Origin: Sporolactobacillus mangiferae
Lineage (GTDB): Bacteria; Bacillota; Bacilli; Bacillales; Sporolactobacillaceae
NCBI RefSeq assembly: GCF_023336505.1
Contig: NZ_JAMAST010000003.1
Span: 124,001 to 188,000 of the forward strand
DNA length: 64,000 bases
Reading direction: 5' to 3'
The notes under the pieces are model-generated. The model was given only the letters and a program-made list of their open reading frames with translations. It was not told where the DNA came from and ran no database searches. Positions 19,676 to 28,060 of this stretch are shown here, one piece after another. Made by a program: the position numbers and the translations under genes. Positions within the stretch are counted from its first letter, which is position 1. Each line of letters opens with the position of its first letter.

Positions 19676-20650
19676 ATGAAAGCGATCATCGCAACGGGAC
19701 AGTTTTTAGGAAAGTATTTTTCATTGTTCGTTTTAGGCGCAGCGGTTGCCGCCTATTATCAGCCCGCTGTCGTCACCTGGGTTCTTCCTTATGTCAACTA
19801 TCTGCTTGGCATCATCATGTTTGGTATGGGCATGACATTAAAGCAATCGGATTTCGCCGAAGTCTTCAAGCGACCAAAAGACGTTTTGATTGGAGTATGC
19901 GCGCATTACTTAATCATGCCGCTTATTGCATACGTGCTCTGTTTTGCTTTCAGACTGCCTCCCGCCATTGCCGTTGGCGTGATTCTTGTCGGCTGCTGTC
20001 CAAGCGGAACCGCATCCAATGTTATGTGCTTCCTTGCAAAAGGAGATGTCGCACTTGGCGTTTCAATCGGTGCCGTTTCAACGCTGATTGCTCCGGTGAT
20101 GCTGCCGTTGATTCTCTGGCTTCTTGCCGGTCGCTGGGTCCACATTCCGACCGGTTCGCTCTTTGTCAGCGTCATTGAAATTGTCATTGTGCCGATCGTG
20201 CTTGGTGTACTCGTGAATTCTTTCTTCGGCAGGAAAGTAGACAGGATCACGGAGGCTCTGCCGCTTGTCTCCACTATTGCCATCATTCTGATTGCCGGCG
20301 GAGTCGTTGCGGCATCCAATAAAAACGGCGATCTGCTGACTGCAGGCACGCTCATTATCGTTCCAGTAGTTATGTTTCACAATCTGCTCGGCTATGCGCT
20401 CGGATTCCTGTTTAGTCGTCTGCTCGGCATGGATCATCCGAAAAGCCGTGCGATTACGTTCGAAGTCGGCATGCAAAACTCGGCACTCGGTGTCGCGCTT
20501 GCAATGGCCTTTTTCTCGCCTGCCGCCGCCATTCCGGCAACACTGTTCAGCATCTGGCATAACATGTCCGGTTCACTGCTTGCTTCATTCTGGTCAAGCA
20601 AATCACAGAAAGACACAGGTAAACTTGGCGAAGCCAGAACCGTTGTCTAA
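19676..20650 (+). CDS. BASS-family transporter (bile acid:sodium symporter superfamily; PanS/YocS-like)
   Basis: 324 residues with nine to ten hydrophobic helices. Family landmarks are GMGMTLKQSDF (about 48-58), GCCPSGTASNVMCFLAKGDVALGVSIG (about 109-135) and FEVGMQNSALGVALAMAFF (about 261-279), which contain the cross-over helices and sodium-site residues of the BASS fold. Members carry bile acids, pyruvate, or pantothenate precursors such as ketopantoate (PanS). Its place directly behind ilvD, whose product is ketoisovalerate, suggests a keto-acid substrate, but that is inference. AAAGGATG precedes the start. It may be co-transcribed with ilvD. Confidence 0.82.
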   Translation: MKAIIATGQFLGKYFSLFVLGAAVAAYYQPAVVTWVLPYVNYLLGIIMFGMGMTLKQSDFAEVFKRPKDVLIGVCAHYLIMPLIAYVLCFAFRLPPAIAVGVILVGCCPSGTASNVMCFLAKGDVALGVSIGAVSTLIAPVMLPLILWLLAGRWVHIPTGSLFVSVIEIVIVPIVLGVLVNSFFGRKVDRITEALPLVSTIAIILIAGGVVAASNKNGDLLTAGTLIIVPVVMFHNLLGYALGFLFSRLLGMDHPKSRAITFEVGMQNSALGVALAMAFFSPAAAIPATLFSIWHNMSGSLLASFWSSKSQKDTGKLGEARTVV

Positions 20651-20764
20651 GTTTCCATCCGGCATGCGTTCTGATCTGGTTCGTTGCATGGAACATGCCA
20701 AATTGCATCGCTTGTTCGCATGTTCAATAACATGACACTGTATTATGCTTTCATGTATCACTTT

Positions 20765-20810
20765 AGAAAACTGTCTGTAGCGCCAGCCATGACTTTACAG
20801 ACAGTTTTCT
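20765..20810. other. 15-bp perfect hairpin
   Basis: Arms 20765-20779 and 20796-20810 are exactly complementary with a 16-nt loop. No T run of more than three follows. It is downstream of the BASS transporter and may help end that transcript. Confidence 0.5.
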
Positions 20811-20891
20811 GTTTAGCCATATTCTGTACTTACCGCTCGTTAACCACTCGTTAGCATGTCTCTGAATCCAGTAAACCAAAGCTTTCGTCAG

Positions 20892-20919
20892 AGAGCCGGG
20901 CAATTGCCCGGCTCTTAAT
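20892..20919 (+). terminator. GC-rich palindromic hairpin followed by TTAATTTT
   Basis: A 24-bp perfect palindrome at 20892-20915 centred on GGGCAATTGCCC, with TTAATTTT on its right. Probably a terminator for rightward transcripts, although it is 240 bp past the nearest stop codon. Confidence 0.5.
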
Positions 20920-20926
20920 TTTCGAT

Positions 20927-21063
20927 CATGAGTCTTTGATTCATACCTTTTAGATTGCATCGTTGCTGCGGCTGTTCGCTTAGCGCGGGCGCCACCTCCA
21001 CTTTAATGTCAGATGAGTCATTGTTTTGTTGATTGGATACGAGGCAGAATCCTATACTTTCTT
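20927..21063 (+). repeat. dispersed intergenic repeat, family 2, copy ii
   Basis: Shows GCTGCGGCTGTTCGCTTAGC, CATTGTTTTGTTGATTGGAT, then ACGAGGCAGAATCC and TATACTTTCTTG at the right end. The right end runs into the last codons of the ferredoxin-NADP reductase gene. Confidence 0.7.
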
Positions 21064-22056
21064 GTTGGTGAAAAATTCATGATGGGTGCTGACCATGGCC
21101 TGTGCCGGAGCCTTTGGGTCCAGATCCTGTTTGATACTGTTCACTGCAATGGGACCTTCAACAAAACCCGCTGCGATCAGATATACTTTTTGCGGGTACT
21201 TCGCGGCATTGCCGATTGCGAAAATACCTTTGACCGACGACTCCATTCGCTGATCAACAACAATGCCCCCGTCATCGATTGACATACCCCAGCTTTCAAG
21301 CGTACCGAGACCATAATTAAATCCATGATTGACAATCAGTGCATCGGCCTGAAGGATTTCATGGCCGGATGCGACATTGCGAACTGTTACCGACTGAAGT
21401 ATGTCATCTCCTGTCAGCGCAACAATCTCTGAATCTGTTCGAATATCGACTGAATGGCTTTTCAGACGCTGCATTTGATGTTCCAGAGCATGCGTAAATT
21501 CCGTACCTCTGTATACGACGGTCACTTTATGACAGAGAGGAGCGAGCTCTGCCGCCCAGTCCAGTGCTCCGTCACCGCCTCCGGATATAACGACATGTTT
21601 ACCGGCAAACTGCTGGATATGGCGCACCGCATAAAAAAGGCTCTTTCCTTCAAAACGCGCGGCTTCTTTAAGCTGGAGCTTATTCACTTCAAAAGTTCCG
21701 CATCCGACCGCCAGAATAATCTTGCGCGTTCGATGCACTTCACCGGTCGTACTGATCAGCTTAAAGCTGCCATCCTCCTGCCTTTCCATACCTGCAATCA
21801 CTTGATTGGTGATCAATTCAGGCTGGAAGGTTTTCGCCTGGCGCGTGAGCCGATCAACCAGTTCTTCGCCTGTAATCTGGGGGATTCCGCCAACATCATA
21901 AATCGTTTTTTCCGGGTAAAAATGTGTGATGACGCCACCCAGATCATTTTTTGCTTCAATAATTTTGGTCTTCAGGGCACGCATGCCACAATAGAAGGCA
22001 GTATAAAGGCCAGCCGGCCCCCCGCCAATAATGGTCACATCATATAAGTCGGACAT
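21052..22056 (-). CDS. ferredoxin--NADP reductase type 2 (YumC-like)
   Basis: 334 residues from ATG 22056, with AAAGGAG 8 nt upstream. FAD-binding GGGPAGLYTAFYCGMRALK (about 10-28), YPEKTIYDVGGIP, the NADPH-binding GGGDGALDWAAELA and FAIGNAA (FAD) appear in order; there is no redox-active CxxC, which separates it from thioredoxin reductase. It passes electrons between NADPH and ferredoxin/flavodoxin in the cytosol. A Fur-like palindrome lies about 125 bp upstream. The last codons and stop lie within the end of an intergenic repeat, so the C-terminus FFTNKKV may be repeat-derived. Confidence 0.9.
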   Translation of the reverse strand: MSDLYDVTIIGGGPAGLYTAFYCGMRALKTKIIEAKNDLGGVITHFYPEKTIYDVGGIPQITGEELVDRLTRQAKTFQPELITNQVIAGMERQEDGSFKLISTTGEVHRTRKIILAVGCGTFEVNKLQLKEAARFEGKSLFYAVRHIQQFAGKHVVISGGGDGALDWAAELAPLCHKVTVVYRGTEFTHALEHQMQRLKSHSVDIRTDSEIVALTGDDILQSVTVRNVASGHEILQADALIVNHGFNYGLGTLESWGMSIDDGGIVVDQRMESSVKGIFAIGNAAKYPQKVYLIAAGFVEGPIAVNSIKQDLDPKAPAQAMVSTHHEFFTNKKV

Positions 22057-22179
22057 GGATAAACTCCTTTGCTGAAAATGCTTCGATTGATCGCGCGTCA
22101 CCTTTTTCTTATTGTGACATTTGGTGCGCGCGATCCATGAGTGAATGACAGTATCGATAATTATGATTTATACATTTTA

Positions 22180-22200
22180 TGATAACGATAATCGTTATCA
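22180..22200 (-). promoter_or_regulatory. Fur-type operator
   Basis: A 21-bp palindrome, TGATAACGAT-A-ATCGTTATCA, one or two bases from the 7-1-7 Fur consensus TGATAATnATTATCA. It faces the ferredoxin-NADP reductase gene, suggesting iron control. Confidence 0.7.
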
Positions 22201-22260
22201 ATTACAAGAGTTATTGAAGAAAGAGCTATTCATGCTTTAAATCCTTTTTGAGAAAGTGGC

Positions 22261-22662
22261 CTAACGGAGAATAACTTTTTTTATCTTATATTTCGGAAAA
22301 ATATAATCAATTATATTTTTCTTCTTTTCGGGCTGAATACTTAGCTCAAAATCCCGTTTTTTTATTTCTGTACCATAAGAGTGTAAATGATCTGGTGTTA
22401 ATCCTTGAAATCCGGATGTGTGTTCAGCTTTTTCTTCTTTTTTTAAATTCAAAAGAAACTGTTCAGTCTTTTTATCTGCGGATACTTTACTTATCATTTT
22501 TTTATTTTTAGAAGTAAGTAATTGATTAATCTCTTTATCTACCACGTTGTTTTCCCAGTCTTCTGAATTCCCAAGCTCAATAAAGTAATAACCTATACCG
22601 AGAATGACCATGAATATAAGTGTGATTATTATCGTGCTTTGATGAGGCGGTTTTATGTGCAT
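22261..22662 (-). CDS. hypothetical single-pass membrane protein
   Basis: 133 residues from ATG 22662, chosen for the GGAG 8-9 nt upstream. One membrane segment (about 11-30, STIIITLIFMVILGIGYYFI) precedes a Lys/Glu-rich outer domain with no recognised motif, ending in a basic tail. It is AT-richer than its neighbours. No partner gene is evident; it reads towards the reductase gene but 200 bp and a Fur box intervene. Function unknown. Confidence 0.6.
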   Translation of the reverse strand: MHIKPPHQSTIIITLIFMVILGIGYYFIELGNSEDWENNVVDKEINQLLTSKNKKMISKVSADKKTEQFLLNLKKEEKAEHTSGFQGLTPDHLHSYGTEIKKRDFELSIQPEKKKNIIDYIFPKYKIKKVILR

Positions 22663-22860
22663 AAAAAATCTCCATTCCCAAACGATCATTGAATTTAGTT
22701 AAAGATGTAGGTAAGAAGCCAAGCCCTTTGGCTACGTATTAAAAAGGGACTTACTGAAAAATCCTGGACATTTACGATACTTAGCTGCTCGTTTCGTTTG
22801 CCTAGACACGCATCCGGGACATTGTTTTTTGCAGAATTGTATACTTTTTTATCCTGAAAC

Positions 22861-22907
22861 AAAAATCGGCTGCCTCAGCGGAGAACTTGCTGACAGGACA
22901 GCCGATT
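22861..22907 (-). terminator. terminator of the GNAT gene
   Basis: Stem AATCGGCTG (22864-22872) with CAGCCGATT (22899-22907) and an inner TCAGC/GCTGA stem; read leftwards it is followed by TTTTTG. Confidence 0.85.
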
Positions 22908-22923
22908 AAATGTATTTTCTGTT

Positions 22924-23718
22924 TTACGCATAATGGATCATCATCCAGCGGTCAATCGGTACAAAACCTGCTTTTTCATATATGCGCCCGGCGTCAGGAT
23001 TATCATAAAACAGGCATGGCTGTTTACGTTCCGCCTGAAGCGCACTGATTGTTTTAAGAAGGCAGCTGGTCGCAAAGCCCTGGTGCTCATACTCCTTTTT
23101 CGTACACACCCCGATGATCATCGCCGCGCCACCTGTCTCCGCTGTTGTCGATACCCCGCTCACCGGCTCATTATTTCGTTCTATATAATAGGTGCGCGAG
23201 ATGCCTTTATCCATATTCTTCTGCAAGGCTTCCGTCGGCTCGGCATAATCGGGGAAACAGCAGGAACGCAGATTGACAATTTGCTCAGCTTCTTCGGGAA
23301 AGAGCATCTTAACATCTTTATGTATGTGCTTTTTATCAACGGGAAGATGCAAATCACGTTTTGCATAGAAACAGAGCTGCTTCTTGCCTGTTTTGGTCTG
23401 AATATGCGGGGCAATGACGGACACCAGATTCTGCAGGCCGGAAAGCTGCTTCAGCTGGCCGCTTTGCTCAATGACATCAGCCCATGCCTCGCCATCCAAG
23501 TCAGCCGGGCTTTGCGCATAGGGAATAAAATTGCCCCGATAACGAAGCAGAATGCTCCGCAATGCAGCGGTTTCATCAAAGTCGCCCCACAAAGTAACGA
23601 AATCGCCAGACATTCCGAATGCATCGATATCTCCGATAATAAACAGATTTTCCGCGGGACGCTGGCCGGCAAAAGCCAGCACCTTCTCTCGATCCGCCTC
23701 TGTCAACTGTCGAATCAT
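22924..23718 (-). CDS. GNAT-family N-acetyltransferase
   Basis: 264 residues from ATG 23718; GAGGGG stands 9 nt before it, and longer in-frame starts have no ribosome site. A degenerate N-terminal half (about 1-130) is followed by a GNAT domain with GGAAMIIGVCTKKEYEHQGF and ATSCLLKTISAL (acetyl-CoA motif A, about 195-226), then LFYDNPDAGRIYEKAGF, the usual C-terminal motif B. It would transfer an acetyl group to an unknown amine. A strong terminator follows. Confidence 0.8.
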   Translation of the reverse strand: MIRQLTEADREKVLAFAGQRPAENLFIIGDIDAFGMSGDFVTLWGDFDETAALRSILLRYRGNFIPYAQSPADLDGEAWADVIEQSGQLKQLSGLQNLVSVIAPHIQTKTGKKQLCFYAKRDLHLPVDKKHIHKDVKMLFPEEAEQIVNLRSCCFPDYAEPTEALQKNMDKGISRTYYIERNNEPVSGVSTTAETGGAAMIIGVCTKKEYEHQGFATSCLLKTISALQAERKQPCLFYDNPDAGRIYEKAGFVPIDRWMMIHYA

Positions 23719-23989
23719 GACACCCATCCCCTCTCTTTTTAGCTCTATACTTTGTCTATTTTCCCACGTTCGAGTTATTATGTCACAAAATAAGTTTCGG
23801 TGCCATCTGGAACTGCCTGCGCAAAAAAGCTGACCTACAATGAATATTGCTTCATATTTTATAACATTCGGCATTTTCTTGAAGTGACTAGAGGCACAGT
23901 TTTCTTTTTTCGTAAAGATCATGTTAAAGAATGATGATGTTTTCCACTGCTGATCGAAATCGTTCACGCAAATTCTTCATCTCAATCCA

Positions 23990-24157
23990 GCAGATAAGCA
24001 AAAATGTGCCAATAGAAGGCAAAGCCTGGTTCTTTGCTGTTGATCTTGTACCTGACAGACACTCCATCTGCTCGCTGGCCCTGATCAACAGGAACGCTCC
24101 GCTGGCGCCGGCGCGCTTTGTATCTGGCTTACACTCTGATGTTTAGCTAAAAGCTTA
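23990..24157 (+). repeat. dispersed intergenic repeat, family 2, copy iii
   Basis: Contains AAGGCAAAGCCTGGTTCTTT, CATCTGCTCGCTGGCCCTGA, TCAACAGGAACGCTCCGCTG, then CTGATGTTTAGCTAAAAGC and TTATGTTTTCTTTAC. Very close to the copy at 53241 over about 120 bp. Confidence 0.7.
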
Positions 24158-24214
24158 TGTTTTCTTTACCTGAAATGGAAAAACCGGGCATCTGCCCGAT
24201 TCTACTTTCACAGG

Positions 24215-24352
24215 ATATGATGGCTTTAGCGTTACGCGCAGGAGAGGCACGCATCAATGGCGCCAGTTCCAAAGGCACACGCGCGCTTTCCGCTTTAATG
24301 CTCGGTTAGGCCATTGTTTTGTTGATCTGAATCATAGCCAAGAATACTTTTT
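24215..24352 (+). repeat. dispersed intergenic repeat, family 2, copy iv (degenerate)
   Basis: Shares GGCACACGCGCGCTTTC, TTTAATGCTCGGTTAGGCCA, TTGTTTTGTTGATCTGAATC and AGAATACTTTTTTAT with the other copies. Together with the adjacent copy it fills the gap between the GNAT gene and queC. Confidence 0.6.
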
Positions 24353-24358
24353 TATCCA

Positions 24359-24393
24359 AAATGGGCGGAAGCTTTTGGCTGCGCCCATTTTTC
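24359..24393 (-). terminator. terminator of the queuosine operon
   Basis: Stem AAATGGGCG (24359-24367) with CGCCCATTT (24382-24390) just past the queC stop codon; T-rich on both sides. Confidence 0.85.
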
Positions 24394-24403
24394 TCTTTCA
24401 TTA

Positions 24404-25093
24404 TCAATCATTCCATTGAATTGGAATTCGATAGGGGATCGGGTCAATCTGCCCCGCTTCTTTAAATCCTTTAATTCGCAGCCGGCAGCTGTCACAGACA
24501 CCGCAGGCCTGTTCACCGCCGTTATAGCACGATGTAGTCAGTTGGTAAGGAGCATCGAGCGCGCTGCCCAGTCGAATGGTTTCACCTTTTGTCAGGTGCA
24601 TGAGCGGTGTCTTAATGCTCAGCGTATGCCCGCGGACGCCTGCTTTTGTTGCCCTGTTGATCGTCTGGTTCATACTTTGAATAAATTCAGGTCGGCAGTC
24701 CGGGTACCCACTGTAATCTACCGAAGATACGCCCGTATAAATTGCATCGGCGCCGATGACTTCCGCGTAGGCGGCAGCAAGCGAAAGAAAGATCATGTTG
24801 CGACCTGGCACGTAGGTAACCGGAATCCCCTGATCCGCTCCAGTGTCCGGAACATCGATAGATGAATCCGTCAGCGCACTGCTCCCGAGCTGTTTAAAAA
24901 AAGCTAAATCGACAATACGGTGATCGGCCGATTCATAGTAAGCAGCAATTTCCCCCGCCTGTTCAACCTCGCGCTGATGCCGCTGCCCATAACGAAAGGT
25001 GATCGGATAAAGTGCATATCCTTCATGCTTCGCGACACTCATGCATGTAGTACTGTCCAGTCCCCCGCTAAGCACCACAACTGCTTTTTTCAT
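24404..25093 (-). CDS. queC: 7-cyano-7-deazaguanine synthase
   Basis: 229 residues from ATG 25093 with GAGGGGA upstream. The PP-loop SGGLDSTTCM (about 8-17) activates ATP, and the four zinc cysteines appear in CYNGGEQACGVCDSCRLR near the C-terminus. It converts 7-carboxy-7-deazaguanine to preQ0 with ATP and ammonia, in the queuosine tRNA-modification pathway. Last gene of yhhQ-queF-queC, 19 bp behind queF; queD and queE are not in the window. Confidence 0.96.
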   Translation of the reverse strand: MKKAVVVLSGGLDSTTCMSVAKHEGYALYPITFRYGQRHQREVEQAGEIAAYYESADHRIVDLAFFKQLGSSALTDSSIDVPDTGADQGIPVTYVPGRNMIFLSLAAAYAEVIGADAIYTGVSSVDYSGYPDCRPEFIQSMNQTINRATKAGVRGHTLSIKTPLMHLTKGETIRLGSALDAPYQLTTSCYNGGEQACGVCDSCRLRIKGFKEAGQIDPIPYRIPIQWND

Positions 25094-25112
25094 TCTGATC
25101 CCCTCGCTCTTT

Positions 25113-25601
25113 TTAACGATTATCAATCGGTTCAGGATACAGGTCATGTCTGGTCAGCCGGTCAAACGCAACCTGCGCCCATGATGTTCCCTTTTTCCCG
25201 TAGTTGACATAGGGATCAATGCTGATCCCGCCGCGGGGCAGAAATTTGCCCCATATCTCCAAGTATTTCGGATCCATCAGTTGAATCAGGTCGTCCGCAA
25301 TTTTATTGACGCAATCCTCATGAAAATCGCCGTGATTGCGATAACTGAATAAATAGAGCTTAAGCGACTTGCTTTCAACCATACGTTCCGACGGCACATA
25401 GCTGATGTGCAGTGTCGCAAAGTCCGGCTGATGTGTAATCGGACAAAGGCTTGTAAATTCCGGAAAATTAAATTTGACAAAATAATCGCGTTCCGGATGC
25501 TGATTCTGGAAAGTCTCAAGCAAGTTCGGATCATAATCAAAGACATACTGCGTGTTTTTATTCCCCAGAAGGGTAAGCTTCTCACTTTTTCGTTCATTCA
25601 T
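25113..25601 (-). CDS. queF: NADPH-dependent preQ0 reductase
   Basis: 162 residues, the unimodular Bacillus-type QueF. The catalytic cysteine lies in [20 protein letters not shown] (about 46-65) and the NADPH motif in [20 protein letters not shown] (about 76-95). It reduces the nitrile of preQ0 to the aminomethyl of preQ1. Middle gene of the operon, with 11 to 20 bp gaps on both sides, so translation is probably coupled. Confidence 0.97.
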   Translation of the reverse strand: MNERKSEKLTLLGNKNTQYVFDYDPNLLETFQNQHPERDYFVKFNFPEFTSLCPITHQPDFATLHISYVPSERMVESKSLKLYLFSYRNHGDFHEDCVNKIADDLIQLMDPKYLEIWGKFLPRGGISIDPYVNYGKKGTSWAQVAFDRLTRHDLYPEPIDNR

Positions 25602-25619
25602 CCAAATTCCCCCTTATTC

Positions 25620-26285
25620 TTAATTCAGCATGCTTTTGGAGGTGACAGCCTTTTGCCCGCGAATCCAGTGTACCGCCAGATAGATCAACGGGACACCAAT
25701 AACGGCATAGGAAAATTTCAGCACATATTCAGTACGTATGGTCGTCAGAATGGCTGATATCGGCAGCGTCCCGGCAAAACCGACAAACATAAATACGGCA
25801 GAATCGGCCAGCTGGCTGACCGCCGTGCTGACCAGGCTCCGCAGCCAGAGCTTTCTTCCGTTCGTACGGCGCTTCAGTCGCGTAAACAGCGTAATATCAA
25901 GTGTCTGAGCGATGACATATCCGCACAGCGATGCAAGTACTATGCGTGGCATTGCACCGAGTGTCTCTGAAAATGCTGCCTGCCCCTTCCAGAAAGGCGC
26001 TGGAGGCAAATGAATGGCTGCCTGAAGAAGCAGCGTGAAAAACAGATTGGCAAAGAGCCCAATCCAGACAATTTTCTGCGCAACGGGTTTCCCCCAGCAC
26101 TCGGTAATGCTGTCTAAAACAAGAAAAGTAACAGGATAGATGACAATGCCCGAAGTCATGGCGAAGCCGCCAATAATGAAGAGTTTTGATGCCACTAGAT
26201 TCGCGGCAATGAGGCAGGTCATAAAGACCATGGATAAAAAAATAAGTTTGAAAGGAATGCCCGCATTCCATTGATGCTGATCCAA
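25620..26285 (-). CDS. queuosine precursor transporter (YhhQ/VUT family)
   Basis: 221 residues from TTG 26285, preceded by CGGGAG at 8 nt; a GTG at 26294 and an ATG at 26375 are in frame but the latter would start inside the leader RNA. Six hydrophobic helices; family signatures NLVASKLFIIGGFAMTSGI, PVTFLVLDSITECWGK and RSLVSTAVSQLADSAVFM. Members import preQ0/preQ1 or queuine. First gene of the queuosine operon, consistent with salvage feeding the same pathway. Possibly regulated by the preQ1-type leader in front. Confidence 0.87.
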   Translation of the reverse strand: MDQHQWNAGIPFKLIFLSMVFMTCLIAANLVASKLFIIGGFAMTSGIVIYPVTFLVLDSITECWGKPVAQKIVWIGLFANLFFTLLLQAAIHLPPAPFWKGQAAFSETLGAMPRIVLASLCGYVIAQTLDITLFTRLKRRTNGRKLWLRSLVSTAVSQLADSAVFMFVGFAGTLPISAILTTIRTEYVLKFSYAVIGVPLIYLAVHWIRGQKAVTSKSMLN

Positions 26286-26352
26286 TAAGATCACTCCCGT
26301 AGTTTTTTTGATAAAGCAGAGGAGGGTCTCGAACTCTGCCAGACAGGTAACC
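26286..26352 (-). promoter_or_regulatory. possible preQ1-I type riboswitch, atypical
   Basis: The predicted RNA begins at or near AGAGGTTACC and contains, in the order of the preQ1-I consensus, GAGGTT, ACCCTC and AAAAAAACTA directly before the ribosome site ACGGGAG. The spacing is longer than in known class I aptamers, with an added CAGAG/CTCTG complement. Position before a queuosine transporter fits. A folding or covariance search is needed. Confidence 0.45.
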
Positions 26353-26357
26353 TCTTG

Positions 26358-26386
26358 ATTATAATGACTGATCACGCAAATAACAA
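26358..26386 (-). promoter_or_regulatory. promoter of the queuosine operon
   Basis: On the minus strand TTGTTA and TATAAT are separated by 17 bp; the RNA would begin at about 26351, at the AGAGG that opens the proposed aptamer. Confidence 0.7.
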
Positions 26387-26779
26387 GTAAGCGCCGGCGG
26401 AAATCCTTATCGGAACAAGCAACAAATGTCCCGGCAAGCGACGCCGAAAATCGATTTCAAGAGACAAGTTACTGGATCTTTGCCTAAACATAGAATGAAA
26501 AGGACAGTTCCTGCTGATCATGATATGTCACCTCCTGCTTCCATGGGGCAGGGATCGTTTTAAAGGCACTGCCGCGTAGAGACAACTGCCTGAAAAGAAG
26601 AAGGCAGGGTGGAAGTACAGGCGACATGTCCCGCATTCTGCTCGATTGGATATTCCGCAATCAATAGCCGTTCCGCTGATTGGCGGCAGATCCTTTCGAT
26701 GGCATAGTTACAGGTACTCATCCTGAGAAATCACCTTCTTTTTCATGAACAGTCGCTTAAAGGATGGAGGTAAAACTTT
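26387..26779. other. gene-free gap upstream of ytcA
   Basis: About 390 bp. A CTGCC/GGCAG hairpin near 26590-26615 is the only clear structure. A weak sigma-K-like CATAGTTAC (from 26702) could serve ytcA but is one base off consensus. Nothing else recognised. Confidence 0.35.
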
Positions 26780-28060
26780 ATGGATATTTGCGTTGTCGGC
26801 GCAGGTTATGTCGGTCTGACAACCTCTGCGGTTCTCGCTGAATTGGGGCATCGCGTCACCTGCGTCGACCAAAATAAAGAAAAAACAGATCTGCTTAATC
26901 AAGGCGGCATACCAATCTATGAAGAGGGTCTGAGCAGCTTAGTCAAAGAAAACACACAAAAAAAGAGGCTCTTTTTTTCCGATCAGGTCATGATCCATCT
27001 GTCACGCCATCCGATCATCCTGATTGCTGTCGGCACACCTCCGAATGAGAACGGTAGCACGAATCTGACTTTTGTTAAAAATGTGGTGCAACTGATCGCA
27101 AAATCAATGCACGGGCATAAGACAATTGTCATCAAGAGCACCGTCCCGCCCGGTACCAATGAGTGGATCATTCGAACGCTTATCAACCAGGGCGTTGACC
27201 GGCAACTGTTCGATGTCGTTTCAAATCCTGAATTTCTGAAAGAAGGAACGGCCGTCGCCGATTCACTGCATCCGCACCGCATTGTGATCGGTGCAGAGAA
27301 TAAGCAGGCTGCTGATCGAGTCAGATCACTGTTTAAAAACATAGACGCTCCGGTAATCCATACCAGTCTGACCGGCGCCGAATTGATTAAATATGCATCC
27401 AACGCTTTTCTGGCTGCCAAAATTTCATTCATCAATGAAATTTCCCGAATCTGCGATGTGTATGGAGCGGATATCAAAGACGTGCAGAAAGGGCTTGCCG
27501 CTGATCCGCGCATCAACCCTTATTTTCTGAATGCCGGGCTTGGGTACGGCGGATCATGCTTTCCGAAAGATCTGAGCGCGCTCATCTATTCGGCAGAAAG
27601 CAAATCGCTTGATCCTGTACTTCTTAAAGCAGTGACTCAGGTCAATGAGACTCAGATCGACATCTATCTTCATAAACTGATTCAGCACATTCCCGAACCG
27701 AGGAATAAGCAGATTACGGTGTGGGGACTGACATTCAAACCGGACACCGATGATTTGCGGGATTCACAATCCATAAAACTGATTCGGCAATTGTTACAGA
27801 TCGGATGCAGCGTTCACACATACGATCCGATGGCTGATCTGAACAGTGCGGAAGTGACTGGCCACCGCGAACTGTATGCGTCTGTCAGACAATCCGATGT
27901 ACTGATTATTGCCACGGAATGGCATCAGTTTCTTGAAGCGGACTTGGAAAAAGTGAAGAAAAATATGCGTGGAAATCTTCTGCTTGACTGCCGGAACGTT
28001 CTGGATCCGGCTCGTGCAAAGAAACACGGCTTTCACTATGTGGGGGTTGGGCGATCATGA
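26780..28060 (+). CDS. ytcA: UDP-glucose 6-dehydrogenase (YtcA-like)
   Basis: 426 residues. N-terminal Rossmann fold MDICVVGAGYVGLTTSAVLA; conserved NPEFLKEGTAV, GAELIKYASNAFLAAKISF, and the catalytic cysteine in GYGGSCFPKDLSALI (about 250-264). It oxidises UDP-glucose to UDP-glucuronate. GGAGG precedes the ATG. It overlaps the next gene by 4 bp (ATGA), and the three genes match the B. subtilis ytcA-ytcB-ytcC set near the coat genes, so a role in spore-surface polysaccharide is likely. TuaD (teichuronic acid) is the alternative assignment. Confidence 0.88.
   Translation: MDICVVGAGYVGLTTSAVLAELGHRVTCVDQNKEKTDLLNQGGIPIYEEGLSSLVKENTQKKRLFFSDQVMIHLSRHPIILIAVGTPPNENGSTNLTFVKNVVQLIAKSMHGHKTIVIKSTVPPGTNEWIIRTLINQGVDRQLFDVVSNPEFLKEGTAVADSLHPHRIVIGAENKQAADRVRSLFKNIDAPVIHTSLTGAELIKYASNAFLAAKISFINEISRICDVYGADIKDVQKGLAADPRINPYFLNAGLGYGGSCFPKDLSALIYSAESKSLDPVLLKAVTQVNETQIDIYLHKLIQHIPEPRNKQITVWGLTFKPDTDDLRDSQSIKLIRQLLQIGCSVHTYDPMADLNSAEVTGHRELYASVRQSDVLIIATEWHQFLEADLEKVKKNMRGNLLLDCRNVLDPARAKKHGFHYVGVGRS

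Noticed and set aside
26590-26640. T-box-like AGGGTGGAAGTACAGGCG upstream of ytcA
   Set aside because: Only part of the motif fits, with no antiterminator or terminator; ytcA is not an amino-acid gene.
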